NCBI RefSeq assembly: GCF_900497695.1
Contig: NZ_UIDD01000004.1
Coordinates: 248,001 to 312,000 of the forward strand
DNA length: 64,000 bases
Reading direction: 5' to 3'
Origin: Pseudomonas wadenswilerensis
GTDB lineage: Bacteria; Pseudomonadota; Gammaproteobacteria; Pseudomonadales; Pseudomonadaceae
Made by a program: the position numbers and the translations under genes. Position 1 is the first letter of the stretch; each line of letters opens with the position of its first letter. Shown one piece after another: positions 36,124 through 47,550 of this stretch. Under the pieces are notes generated by a model. It had not been told where the DNA came from. It did no database searches and was given only the letters and a program-made list of their open reading frames with translations.

Positions 36124-36196
36124 TATCGCCGGCAAGGCCGGCTCCCACAGGTATTGCAACCACCCAACCTGTGGGAGCTGGCTTGCCAGCGATGGG
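36124..36196. repeat. inverted REP pair after pcaC; first unit is an empty IS110 target
   Basis: The first unit reads GCCGGCAAGGCCGG-CT-CCCACAGG (36128-36151), identical over its visible length to the REP split by IS110 copy 1. The second unit (36170-36194) is inverted and reads GCCAG in the guide-facing half. The pair can fold into a hairpin that may help end pca transcription. Confidence 0.88.
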
Positions 36197-36213
36197 CTGC
36201 AAAGCAGCCCTAA

Positions 36214-36738
36214 TCAGACCGCCGCCTTCTTCTGCCGAATCGCCACCGGCCCGACAGTGTCTTCAATGGCTTTTTTCAGCTCCAGGCGCATGCCCAGCAA
36301 GAACCCCAGCTCCACCACCACAAACAACGGCCCGATGATCAACCCCATCAGATCATCGACAAACGCCGGCTTGCGCCCTTCATAGTGGTGGCCGACAAAC
36401 TGGATCACCCAGCCAATCACGAACAGCGCAAGCCCGGCACTCAGCCACACCAGGGTGCTTTGCACGGCCAACGCCTGCCCGGCCCACAGGCACAAACCAA
36501 GCAATACCGCCATCAGCAGGCCCAGGCGTTGATCCAGGCGCAAGTAGAACCAGCCGGTAACCAGCGCCACCAGCAGCGCCGGCGACACCCAGACGCCGCC
36601 CACCGCAACCCCCGGTCGTGACAACAAAACCGTCACCGCCAGCACAATCAGCGGAATACCGATAAAGTGGGTGACGATGTTGCGCGGGTCGCGGTGGTAG
36701 GCGGCGTATTGACTCAGGTGTTCGACCAGGTTTTTCAT
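36214..36738 (-). CDS. Mpo1-like (DUF962) integral membrane protein
   Basis: The 174-residue protein begins MKNLVEHLSQYAAYHRDPRN after GGAGGAACAACA. It has four to five hydrophobic spans and His-rich segments HRDPRNIVTHFIG and GHHYEGRKPAFVDDL, as in the Mpo1/DUF962 family. The yeast member is an iron-dependent dioxygenase for alpha-oxidation of 2-hydroxy fatty acids. The bacterial role is not established. It is divergent from a Crp/Fnr-type gene, with an 18-bp palindrome between them. Confidence 0.75.
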   Translation of the reverse strand: MKNLVEHLSQYAAYHRDPRNIVTHFIGIPLIVLAVTVLLSRPGVAVGGVWVSPALLVALVTGWFYLRLDQRLGLLMAVLLGLCLWAGQALAVQSTLVWLSAGLALFVIGWVIQFVGHHYEGRKPAFVDDLMGLIIGPLFVVVELGFLLGMRLELKKAIEDTVGPVAIRQKKAAV

Positions 36739-36789
36739 TGTTGTTCCTCCTGTAGGTGGCGTGAGCATGTCCTACAGATTTCCGCCTGT

Positions 36790-36807
36790 CTGTCGGCTAG
36801 CCGACAG
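36790..36807. promoter_or_regulatory. perfect 18-bp palindrome between the DUF962 and Crp/Fnr genes
   Basis: CTGTCGGCTAGCCGACAG is fully self-complementary and lies 20 bp before the Crp/Fnr start. Crp/Fnr dimers bind palindromes of similar length, so an autoregulatory site is plausible, although the half-site is unlike the usual TGTGA or TTGAT. Confidence 0.55.
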
Positions 36808-36826
36808 AGCTCACCTTCGAGGCGCT

Positions 36827-39098
<2,272 letters not shown>

Positions 39099-39923
39099 TC
39101 AGTAGGCAAGGTAGGTCAAAGGCAGGTCGCGGATCTGTTCCAGCGCCGGCGGCAGATAGCGTTCGTCGGCGGTCAGTTCGTGCAGCAGGTCTTCGCGCAG
39201 ACGGTGGAAGGCGTAACTGGCGCGTTGGCGCGGGTGCGCCAGGTCGATGTCGACGATGCGCTTGATCCGCCCGGGGCGCGGCTCCAGTACCACCACGCGG
39301 TCGGCGAGAAACAGCGCTTCTTCGACATCGTGGGTCACCAGCAGGGTGGTAATGCGTGCCCGCTCGCGAATCGCCAGCAGCTCGTCCTGCATCTGCTGGC
39401 GGGTCAGCGCGTCGAGGGCGCCGAAGGGTTCATCGAGGAGCAAGATACGCGGGCTGGCCACCAGGCCACGGGCAATTGCCACACGCTGGGCCATGCCACC
39501 GGAGAGCTGGTGCGGGTAGGCCTGGCTGAAGTCCTGCAGGCCCACCAGGGCGATGTACTGGTCGATGCGCTGCTGGCGCTGCTCGCTGTTCAACGGCTCG
39601 TTGACCAGGCCCAGGGCGATGTTCTGCGCCACGCTCAACCAGGGGAACAGGCGGTGCTCCTGAAAAACGATGCCGCGTTCGCTGCCGATGCCATTGAGCG
39701 GTTGGCCGTCGATCAGGATCTGCCCCTGGTAGTCGTTGTCCAGGCCGATCAGCAGGCGCAGCAGGGTAGATTTACCGCAGCCACTGGCGCCGACGATGGC
39801 GACGAACTCACCGTCGGCGATTTGCAGGTTGAAGTCGCGGATGGCTTCCAGCTCACCGCCGGCCACGGCGAAGTGTTTGCCGACCTGATTGAAACTGACC
39901 AGGGCAGGGGCGATGGCGTTCAT
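39099..39923 (-). CDS. atsC: ABC transporter ATPase for sulfate esters
   Basis: The 274-residue protein has Walker A GASGCGKST, a Q-loop (VFQEHRLFPW), signature LSGGMAQRVAIARG and Walker B RILLLDEPFGALD with THDVEEALFLAD, the SsuB/TauB/AtsC type. The start ATG overlaps the permease stop (ATGA), so the two are coupled; frame read-through upstream of 39923 is not coding. It drives uptake of sulfate esters delivered by the binding protein AtsR. Confidence 0.9.
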   Translation of the reverse strand: MNAIAPALVSFNQVGKHFAVAGGELEAIRDFNLQIADGEFVAIVGASGCGKSTLLRLLIGLDNDYQGQILIDGQPLNGIGSERGIVFQEHRLFPWLSVAQNIALGLVNEPLNSEQRQQRIDQYIALVGLQDFSQAYPHQLSGGMAQRVAIARGLVASPRILLLDEPFGALDALTRQQMQDELLAIRERARITTLLVTHDVEEALFLADRVVVLEPRPGRIKRIVDIDLAHPRQRASYAFHRLREDLLHELTADERYLPPALEQIRDLPLTYLAY

Positions 39924-41515
39924 GCTCGTCTCCAGCGCGTGGCGCGCAATTCGAGGTGTTGTCCAAAGGCGCCGAGGAGCGCGCCAGTGAGGCCGACCAG
40001 GAGCATCCCGGCCATGATGATGTCCATGCGCAGCAACTGCTGGGCGCCGATCATCAGGCTGCCGATACCGCCGCCCGAGGGCATGAAGTATTCGGCGCCG
40101 ATGGTACCCAGCCAGGCGTAGATCAGGCCGATGCGCAGGCCGGCGAAAATCCCCGGCGCAGCGCCTGGCAGCACCAGTCGGTGCAGGCGCTGGGGCAGGT
40201 TGAGGTGCAGCACGCGGGCGACTTCCTCCAGCTGTGGCGAGCGGTTGGCCACCGCCCGCTGGGTGGCGATGAACAGCGGGAAGAACGCCGCCAGGCCGAC
40301 GAATACCCATTTGGCCAATTCACCGAGGCCGAACCAGGCGGTCAGCAGCGGCACCCAGGCGAAGATCGCGATCTGGCGCAAACCGGCCAGGCTTGGCCCG
40401 AGCAGCCGTTCGGCGGGCGTCGACAGCCCAAGCCACAGGCCCAGGGCGAAGCCCAGGCTGCCGCCGAGCAGCAAACCGCCCAGGGCCCGACCGACACTGA
40501 TCGCCAGGGCGCCGCTGAGCGAGCCGTCGAGCAGGCCATTCCAGGTGGTCTGCAGGACTTGCAACGGGGCAACCAGAATCTGCGTGTCGACCCAGTCCAG
40601 TTGATTGGCCAGCTGCCACAGCACCAGCAGCGCGATCGGCAGCAGCAAGGCCTGCAAGCGCTGGGCGCCTTGCAAACGCGACACCCGCAGCTCGGCGCTG
40701 GGCGGATGCGGCCAATGCACCAGGTGCCGGTCGAGCCAGCCGAGGATGCGATCCATGACAAAACCCAGCAGGCCGATGACCAGGATGCAGACAAACACGA
40801 TATCGAGCATGAACAGCTGCCGGGCCCAGACCATCAGGTAACCGATACCTTCACTGGAGGCCAGCAGTTCCACCGCCAGCAACGATGTCCAGCCGGTGGC
40901 CAGGGCCAGGCGCACGCCGGCGAGAAAGGCCGGCAGGGCCGCCGGAAAAATCAGTTGGCTGACCAGCAGGCGCGCCGGCAGGCGCAACACCGTGGCCGCC
41001 TCGCGCAGCCGTGGCTGGGTATCGCGCACCCCCACCAGGGTATGCAGGGTCACTGGCACGATGATCGCCTTGACCAGCACCACCAGCTTGAGCACCTCGC
41101 CGATACCGAACAGCACCATGAACAGCGGCACCCAGGCCAGGGTCGGGATCTGCGCCAGGGCATTGAAGGTTGGCAGTACCAGGCGTTCGGCGCGACGGCT
41201 GAAACCCAGCCAGGCACCGAGCAAGGCGCCGCTGGCGACGCCCACCAGCAGGCCCAGGGCCAGGCGTTGCAGGCTGATCGCCAGGTGCGTCCACAGCTCG
41301 CCCTGGGCCAGCTCCAGGCCGCTCTGCCAGACCAGGCTCGGTGCCGGCAATATCTGTTCGCTCATCCACTGGTTGCGACTGGCCAGCCACCACAGTGCTG
41401 CCAGTAACAGGGGCAGATACCAGGCTTGCAGGCGGCTCAGGTACAGGCCGTCGAACCGTCGCGTCCGGCCTGGCGGGCTGGCCAGTGGCAGGCTGGAAAG
41501 TGAAGCTCGGGCCAT
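39920..41515 (-). CDS. atsB: ABC transporter permease with two fused membrane domains
   Basis: The 531-residue protein contains two BPD-type permease modules in one chain. The first, residues about 30-260, includes LAQIPTLAWVPLFMVLFGIGEVLKL; the second, about 290-525, includes GLRQIAIFAWVPLLTAWFGLGELAKW. SsuC/TauC relatives are single-module proteins of about 260 residues that dimerise. It thus supplies both halves of the channel itself. It is first in the leftward atsB-atsC-atsA unit, with the binding protein gene divergent across a 278-bp AT-rich region. Confidence 0.88.
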   Translation of the reverse strand: MARASLSSLPLASPPGRTRRFDGLYLSRLQAWYLPLLLAALWWLASRNQWMSEQILPAPSLVWQSGLELAQGELWTHLAISLQRLALGLLVGVASGALLGAWLGFSRRAERLVLPTFNALAQIPTLAWVPLFMVLFGIGEVLKLVVLVKAIIVPVTLHTLVGVRDTQPRLREAATVLRLPARLLVSQLIFPAALPAFLAGVRLALATGWTSLLAVELLASSEGIGYLMVWARQLFMLDIVFVCILVIGLLGFVMDRILGWLDRHLVHWPHPPSAELRVSRLQGAQRLQALLLPIALLVLWQLANQLDWVDTQILVAPLQVLQTTWNGLLDGSLSGALAISVGRALGGLLLGGSLGFALGLWLGLSTPAERLLGPSLAGLRQIAIFAWVPLLTAWFGLGELAKWVFVGLAAFFPLFIATQRAVANRSPQLEEVARVLHLNLPQRLHRLVLPGAAPGIFAGLRIGLIYAWLGTIGAEYFMPSGGGIGSLMIGAQQLLRMDIIMAGMLLVGLTGALLGAFGQHLELRATRWRRA

Positions 41516-41793
41516 GGAAACCTCTGCGAGTTGAAATTTGCTTATTCTTAAATTGAATTACAGATTTGAATATCAATTCGTTTAGGTGATAAGAATCTGC
41601 ATTTAAAGCTGCTGTCACAACGCGCAGCCAATGCATTCGAAGCATATTTTTCTTGTGCCTGATGCATGGCGCGCTGGAACGCCCGTAGAACGGCTTTTAT
41701 GCTTACAAGTTATTAAAATGTAATTTATTAGTATTTATTTACTGGTCTGGGTTGTCGGTAGCGTGGCCGCACCATTACAAGGAGTCGCGTGCC
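41516..41793. promoter_or_regulatory. AT-rich divergent promoter region between atsB and atsR
   Basis: This 278-bp segment is distinctly AT-rich. It contains ATTC...GAAT dyads around 41547-41582 (ATTCTTAAATTGAAT and GAATATCAATTC), the sort of site used by LysR-type regulators such as CysB. TTATTAAAATG and TATTAGTATTTATTT near 41711-41740 may hold a promoter for atsR. Which regulator binds is unknown. Confidence 0.5.
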
Positions 41794-42837
41794 ATGAACC
41801 TGTCGATCAACCGTGTGTTCAATCTGTTTGCCGTTCCCGCCCTGGCCGCGGTGGTCGGCTGGCTGCCGCCGGCCCAGGCTGGCGAGGTCAGGGAAATCCG
41901 CATCGCCGTGCCCGACCTGAGCGCCGGCACCCAGCATTCCGGCGGCGGTGTGACCGACGTACTGCGCGACCAGCAATTGCTGGAAAAAGCCTTCGCCGCC
42001 GATGGCATCAGCATCCAGTGGAACTACTTCAAGGGCGCGGGCCCGGTGATCAACGAGGCATTCGCCAACGGCCAGGTCGACTTCGCCTACCTCGGCGACC
42101 TGGCGGCGATCATCGGCAAGGCCAATGGCCTCGACACCCGCCTGCTGGCCGCCACCGGGCGCGGCATCAAGCATTACCTCGGAGTGGCGCCGGGCAGCAA
42201 CATCAAGACCTTGCAAGATCTCAAGGGCAAGCGCGTGGCGGTGTTTCGCGGCACTGCCACCCAGCTGTCGTTCGACGCCGCCCTGGCCAGCCAGGGCCTG
42301 AGCGAGAAGGACCTGAAAGTCATCAACCTGGATTTCAACGCGGCGATCGCCGCCCTGGCTGCCAGGCAGATCGACGCCACCTGGGGCTCGACCGGCATCA
42401 GCGCCCTCAAGCAACGCGGCCTGGCCGAGCTGCCGCTGAACACCCGTGACCTGGGCGGCGCCGGTAATGTTCAGGCGGTGCTGGTAGGGGCTGGGCGCTT
42501 TGTCGACGAGCACCCGGAACTGGTGGAAAAACTGCTAGCTGCTCAGGAGAAGGCCGTGCACTGGCTGACCCAGGACGACAACAAGGAGGCTTACATTCAG
42601 TTGGTCTCGGGGCTGGCCAGCTACCCGCCGGCGATCCTGCAGCAAGACCTGCAGAACGAGCAGCTGAGCAAGATCTTCCCCTCGACCCTGGATGCCGACT
42701 TTCTGGCCAAGTTGCAGGCTTCAGTTGACCTGGCCGCCGGGCAGCGGCTGATCCGCAAACCGTTCAAGGTCGAGCAGTGGCTGGCGCCTCAGGCTATCCG
42801 GCCAGCACCTGCACCTCTGGCTGCCGATCGAGGCTGA
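41794..42837 (+). CDS. atsR: ABC transporter substrate-binding protein for sulfate esters
   Basis: The 347-residue protein has a signal peptide (MNLSINRVFNLFAVPALAAV ... PPAQA) and the SsuA/TauA-like binding fold with REIRIAVPDLSAGTQHSGGG, VDFAYLGDLAAIIG and LKGKRVAVFRGTATQLSFDAAL. After the initiator Met it contains no Met and no Cys at all, a trait of proteins made when sulfate is short. AAGGAG stands before the ATG at 41794. It is divergent from atsB and overlaps the convergent LysR gene by 44 bp. Confidence 0.88.
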   Translation: MNLSINRVFNLFAVPALAAVVGWLPPAQAGEVREIRIAVPDLSAGTQHSGGGVTDVLRDQQLLEKAFAADGISIQWNYFKGAGPVINEAFANGQVDFAYLGDLAAIIGKANGLDTRLLAATGRGIKHYLGVAPGSNIKTLQDLKGKRVAVFRGTATQLSFDAALASQGLSEKDLKVINLDFNAAIAALAARQIDATWGSTGISALKQRGLAELPLNTRDLGGAGNVQAVLVGAGRFVDEHPELVEKLLAAQEKAVHWLTQDDNKEAYIQLVSGLASYPPAILQQDLQNEQLSKIFPSTLDADFLAKLQASVDLAAGQRLIRKPFKVEQWLAPQAIRPAPAPLAADRG

Positions 42838-43720
42838 TCAGGGTTTCGATCATTGCCCGGGCGGCGGGCGAAAGGCGATAACCGCTGCGGCTGACGATGC
42901 CGCAGCGGGCATTGAGGCTGTCGAGGTTGGCCGGCAGGTTGCGCCAGTGCAGGCGTATCAGGCGGCCCTGTTCGATGTCCTCGGCAAAGGCTTCTTCGGT
43001 GCCGATACCAATGGCGTCGGTGCCCAGCACGATCTTCACCAGGGTCGGCAGGTGCTCGGTCTGCACCTGCGGGGCGAAGTCGGTCTTGCCGCTGAGGTTG
43101 GCCAGCAGCTTGCGCACCCCCGGCGGGATCAGGGTGGTGGCCAGCGGGTAGTCGTACATGTCGTTGGTCGACAGGCTGTCCTTGGCCAGCAGCGGGTGCC
43201 CCGGACGGCAGAAGAACAGGCCGCGGCGCGGGCTCAGCGGCTGGGTCTGGAAGTTCGGGTCGGCCTCGAAATGACGGATGTCGGCGACGAAGAACTCGAT
43301 CTCTTCTCGACTCAGCGCGCGGCTGAGTTTTTCCCAGTTATCCACGTCGAAGCAGGTGCGCACCTTGGGGTGGGCGCCGAGAAAGCGTGCCACCGCCTGC
43401 GGCACCAGGTGCACCGCAGGCGCCGGGCCGCAGCCGAAGCGCAGCTCGCCGGCATCGAGCTTGGTCATCTGCTGCACTTCGCTGTTCAGCTGCGCCGCGC
43501 CTTGCACCAGGCGCAGGGCGTGCTGCAGCACCACCTGGCCTTCGGGCGTGGGGCGCAGATCCTTGTTGCCGCGATCGATCAGCACGCAGCCGAACTCCTG
43601 TTCCAGGCCCTGGATGCTGCGGCTGAAAGCCGGCTGGGTGATGCCCATGGCATCGGCGGCGCGGACAAAACTGCGGTGTTCAGTGAGGGCGATGAAGTAA
43701 CGCAGTTGGCGAAGATCCAT
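42794..43720 (-). CDS. LysR-family regulator of the ats region
   Basis: The 308-residue protein starts MDLRQLRYFIALTEHRSFVR with a helix-turn-helix at AADAMGITQPAFSRSIQGLE and a periplasmic-binding-like effector domain. It lies between the atsR 3' end and atsK, divergent from atsK with 182 bp between starts. A regulator of sulfate-ester genes is the simplest reading. A start five codons further upstream (43735) is possible. The effector is unknown. Confidence 0.82.
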   Translation of the reverse strand: MDLRQLRYFIALTEHRSFVRAADAMGITQPAFSRSIQGLEQEFGCVLIDRGNKDLRPTPEGQVVLQHALRLVQGAAQLNSEVQQMTKLDAGELRFGCGPAPAVHLVPQAVARFLGAHPKVRTCFDVDNWEKLSRALSREEIEFFVADIRHFEADPNFQTQPLSPRRGLFFCRPGHPLLAKDSLSTNDMYDYPLATTLIPPGVRKLLANLSGKTDFAPQVQTEHLPTLVKIVLGTDAIGIGTEEAFAEDIEQGRLIRLHWRNLPANLDSLNARCGIVSRSGYRLSPAARAMIETLISLDRQPEVQVLAG

Positions 43721-43902
43721 ATGCTTTCCCGGCATTCCAAAAATACGGCGAAGGTATTTGCCGCCGTGCAGGCTCAGGTTTTAAATGCAAGCTCTTATTC
43801 CGTCAATGAAGCATCTGTTTATTTGTTAGAGCTTATTTGCATATCAATAGAGCAGAGCTTTCATCGGCACTTCGCGCAACCTAGCCAGATGAGGGTCAAA
43901 CC

Positions 43903-44808
43903 ATGAGCAATGCCGCACGCGTCGTAGCACCTGTCACCCACGCGCTGGACATCCACCCGGTGGCCGGTCGCATCGGTGCCGAGATCCGCGGGGTCCAGTT
44001 GAGCGCCGACCTTGAACCTGCCGTGATCGAGGCCATCCAGGCCGCGCTGGTGCAGTACAAGGTGGTGTTCTTCCGCGCCCAGACTCATCTTGATGACCAG
44101 GGCCAGGAAGCCTTTGCCCACCTGCTCGGCGAGCCGATCGCCCACCCGACCGTGCCGGTGCGCGAAGGCACGCGTTACCTGCTTGAACTCGATGGTGGCG
44201 AAGGGCGCCGGGCCAATTCCTGGCACACCGACGTGACCTTCGTCGATGCCTACCCCAAGGCGTCGATCCTGCGCTCGGTGGTAGCGCCCGCGTCCGGCGG
44301 CGATACCGTATGGGCCAATACCGCCACGGCTTATCAGGACCTTTCTGCCGAGTTGCAGGCCCTGGCTGACCAGCTCTGGGCGGTGCACAGCAACGAGTAC
44401 GACTACGCCGCAGCCAAGCCCAACGTGAGCCTCGAGCAGCTGGAAAATTACCGGAAGATCTTCACCTCGACGGTGTATGAAACCGAGCACCCGGTGGTGC
44501 GCGTGCACCCGGTCAGCGGCGAAAAGAACCTCTTGCTCGGGCACTTTGTCAAACGCATCAAGGGCTACTCGCAGAGCGACTCGGCACATCTGTTCAACCT
44601 GCTGCAAAGCCATGTCACACGGCTGGAGAACACCGTGCGCTGGCGCTGGCAGGCGGGTGACGTGGCGATCTGGGATAACCGCGCGACCCAGCATTACGCG
44701 GTGGACGATTATGGCACCCAGGGCCGCGTGGTACGCCGGGTGACCTTGCAGGGCGACGTGCCGGTGGGGGTGGCCGGGCAGCATAGCCGCACCACACGCG
44801 GGGCTTGA
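43903..44808 (+). CDS. atsK: Fe(II)/2-oxoglutarate-dependent alkylsulfatase (TauD family)
   Basis: The 301-residue enzyme carries H108-x-D110 (NSWHTDVTF) with a distal His in DNRATQHYAVDD and the 2-oxoglutarate-binding Arg in GRVVRRVTL, the TauD metal and co-substrate sites. Its N-terminus (VHPVAGRIGAEIRGV-like) and end (VAGQHSRTTR) resemble AtsK of P. putida, which oxidatively cleaves alkyl sulfates to aldehyde and sulfate. Apart from the initiator, it has no Met or Cys. It lies in the ats cluster, divergent from the LysR gene. Confidence 0.88.
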   Translation: MSNAARVVAPVTHALDIHPVAGRIGAEIRGVQLSADLEPAVIEAIQAALVQYKVVFFRAQTHLDDQGQEAFAHLLGEPIAHPTVPVREGTRYLLELDGGEGRRANSWHTDVTFVDAYPKASILRSVVAPASGGDTVWANTATAYQDLSAELQALADQLWAVHSNEYDYAAAKPNVSLEQLENYRKIFTSTVYETEHPVVRVHPVSGEKNLLLGHFVKRIKGYSQSDSAHLFNLLQSHVTRLENTVRWRWQAGDVAIWDNRATQHYAVDDYGTQGRVVRRVTLQGDVPVGVAGQHSRTTRGA

Positions 44809-44812
44809 AGCA

Positions 44813-44838
44813 ATCGCGGGGCAAGCCCGCTCCTACAG
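44813..44838. repeat. REP unit flanking IS110 copy 2 (intact partner)
   Basis: ATCGCGGGGCAAGCCCGCTC followed by CTACAG is a REP unit in inverted orientation to the one split by the second IS. It reads CCTACA rather than CCCACA and so fits the guide less well. Confidence 0.75.
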
Positions 44839-44883
44839 TCCAGGTGTTGTGCACAGCGGACATTGTGGGAGCAACTGTCTTGA

Positions 44884-45825
<942 letters not shown>

Positions 45826-45989
45826 TTACACTCAGTTGTGAGAGCGCTCTGGCTTGGCCCACGCTTGTGATTCGAGAGGCGCTCAATCAACTGTTCGGGC
45901 TCGGGCCAGAGTGGAGAGGTGAATGGCAGCTTTGCTCCCACACGTGCTTTAAGCACTACCGGCGTACAGCTTGCCATTCACCGCTCTCA
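45826..45989 (-). ncRNA. predicted bridge RNA of IS110 copy 2
   Basis: The whole predicted RNA region is base-for-base the same as in copy 1. The target loop carries GCCGG (45959-45963) and TGTGGGAG (45935-45942). The donor loop carries ACAGTTG (45888-45894) and CACAAG (45864-45869). Here the interrupted REP reads CGCCGG before the core, so the left guide (ACGCCGG) can match one base more than at copy 1. Confidence 0.8.
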
Positions 45990-46019
45990 CTTCTGATTCT
46001 ATTCCTACCTCAAGACACA

Positions 46020-46055
46020 AGCCGGCGTTGCCGGCGATGGGCTGCGAAGCAGCCC
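46020..46055. repeat. REP sequence interrupted by IS110 copy 2
   Basis: AGCCGGCGTTGCCGGCGATG followed by GGCTGCGAAGCAGCCCC is the part of the REP on the transposase-start side. Its other part, TGTGGG, lies at 44864-44869 beyond the IS. Confidence 0.75.
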
Positions 46056-46060
46056 CAAGT

Positions 46061-47314
46061 TCAGAGAATACTGATCGGGTAACTGATGATCAGCCGGTTC
46101 TCATCAAAGGTATTGGTGCTGTAGTCCCGGCGCATGGTCGAGTTACGCCACTTGAGCGACAGGCTCTTCAACGTCCCGGACTGGATCACATAGGCCAGCT
46201 CCGACTCCCGCGCCCATTCCTTGCCATCGGTGATGGCGCCGGTATGCACGTTGTCGCCGCTGATGTAGCGGTTCATCAGGGTCAGCCCGGGCACGCCGAG
46301 GCCGGCGAAGTTGTAGTCGTGACGCAACTGCCAGGAGCGCTCCTGGGCGTTGTCGAAGCTTGAGTTGTAGCTGTCGTTGGCCAGGGTGCCACCACTGGTG
46401 CCATTGACCCGCATCCAGGCATCGTCGCCGCTGACTTTCTGCAGGCCAACATAGAAGGTACTGGCGCCGTACTTGGCCGAGAGCATCGCCGAGGCGGTGC
46501 GGTTGTCCAGTTTGCCGGCGCGTTCGGCGCCGTCTTCCTTGCCGATGAAGTAGCCGAGGTTGGCGCCCAGGGTCCAGTCGCCCAGCGGCTGGCTGTGCAC
46601 CAGGTTGAGGTACTGCTGGTTGTAGATGTCCTTGAGTTCGGCGTTCCACAAACCGATCATCGTGCGCTTGTCGTTGAAGCTGTATTCGCCACCGGCAAAG
46701 TTGAAGCGGTCGGAGGTGAAGGCCGCCCGGCCGTTCATCGACATGTCTTCCATGCTCGCGTCATTGCGCGGGCTGTTGCCGCGGAACTGCCCGGCATACA
46801 GGGTCAGGCCGGTGATTTCCTGGGAGGTGATCTGCCCGCCGCGGAAGGTTTGCGGCAGCGAGCGGCCGTCGTCCGAACGCAAAATCGGCAGCACCGGCAT
46901 CCATTCACCAACCTTCAGTTCGGTGTTGGAGATCTTCGCTTTCAGTGCCACGCCGAGACGGCCGAAATCGTCGGCCGGGCGCCCGTCATCGTGCACCGGC
47001 AACAAGTGTGTGCCCGCCGTGCCCTTGCCGCCATCGAGCTTGACCGAGTACAGGCCCAATACATCGACACCGAAGCCGACCAGGCCCTGGGTAAAGCCGG
47101 AGCGGACGTCGAGGATGAAGCTCTGGGTCCATTCCTCGGCCTTGCCTTGCGGGTTGGCCGGGTCGACGAAGTTGCGGTTGATGTAGAAATTGCGCAGGTT
47201 GAGGCTGACCTTGGCGTCCTCGACAAAGCCGCCTTCGGCCGCGAGGGCGGGCAGGGCGCAAGTCATGGCCAACAAGCCGGGAAGCAGGTGTCGTGCGGGT
47301 GCGGGTGTGGTCAT
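46061..47314 (-). CDS. OprD-family outer-membrane porin, probable aromatic-acid porin
   Basis: The 417-residue protein has a signal peptide ending ALPALAA and the OprD pattern: VEDAKVSLNLRNFYINRNFV, then EWTQSFILDVRSGFTQGLVGFGVD, and later ERSWQLRHDYNFAGLGVPGL and WARESELAYVIQSGTLKSLSLKWRNST. It ends ISIL instead of the usual aromatic residue. A PcaR-like paired operator stands 140-175 bp upstream, and recalled P. putida gene order places a porin between pcaC and ttgC. A 4-hydroxybenzoate porin (PcaP-like) is therefore likely, now parted from the pca genes by the ats cluster and IS copy 2. Confidence 0.82.
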   Translation of the reverse strand: MTTPAPARHLLPGLLAMTCALPALAAEGGFVEDAKVSLNLRNFYINRNFVDPANPQGKAEEWTQSFILDVRSGFTQGLVGFGVDVLGLYSVKLDGGKGTAGTHLLPVHDDGRPADDFGRLGVALKAKISNTELKVGEWMPVLPILRSDDGRSLPQTFRGGQITSQEITGLTLYAGQFRGNSPRNDASMEDMSMNGRAAFTSDRFNFAGGEYSFNDKRTMIGLWNAELKDIYNQQYLNLVHSQPLGDWTLGANLGYFIGKEDGAERAGKLDNRTASAMLSAKYGASTFYVGLQKVSGDDAWMRVNGTSGGTLANDSYNSSFDNAQERSWQLRHDYNFAGLGVPGLTLMNRYISGDNVHTGAITDGKEWARESELAYVIQSGTLKSLSLKWRNSTMRRDYSTNTFDENRLIISYPISIL

Positions 47315-47454
47315 CGTCTGTTGTCTCTTGTTTTTATGTAAGCCGAAGCCATCCGCTGCGACAGTTGGAGGTCACAGGCCGGGCTACGATCTTTTGGGGG
47401 TACGCTTTGGAAAAGCTGCGAAGCGATGGTGCGGCGGCGGGCGGGGGTGAATCA

Positions 47455-47488
47455 ATTCGTTACAGGCGGAATTGGGCGATAATCGAAC
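47455..47488. promoter_or_regulatory. putative PcaR operator upstream of the OprD-type porin
   Basis: CGATAATCG (47477-47485) followed by AAC matches the PcaR core; the reverse complement GTTCGATTATCGCCC agrees with the consensus at 13 of 15 positions. A weaker second half, ATTCGTTACAGGCGG (47455-47469, 8 of 15), has its centre exactly 19 bp away, the same spacing as at the three pca operators. Confidence 0.6.
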
Positions 47489-47511
47489 GGTAACTGGTTG
47501 GTTAATTCATC

Positions 47512-47538
47512 ATCGCGGGGGCAAGCCCGCTCCTGCAG
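47512..47538. repeat. REP unit between the porin and ttgC
   Basis: ATCGCGGGGGCAAGCCCGCT followed by CCTGCAG is a REP unit. It lies next to the ttgC terminator and has CCTGCA where the IS110 target has CCCACA. Confidence 0.75.
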
Positions 47539-47550
47539 GCGATTGCATAA

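Noticed and set aside
39956..41407. A 483-codon open frame on the + strand
   Set aside because: It is antisense to the fused permease atsB, with a Gln-rich composition characteristic of a shadow frame.
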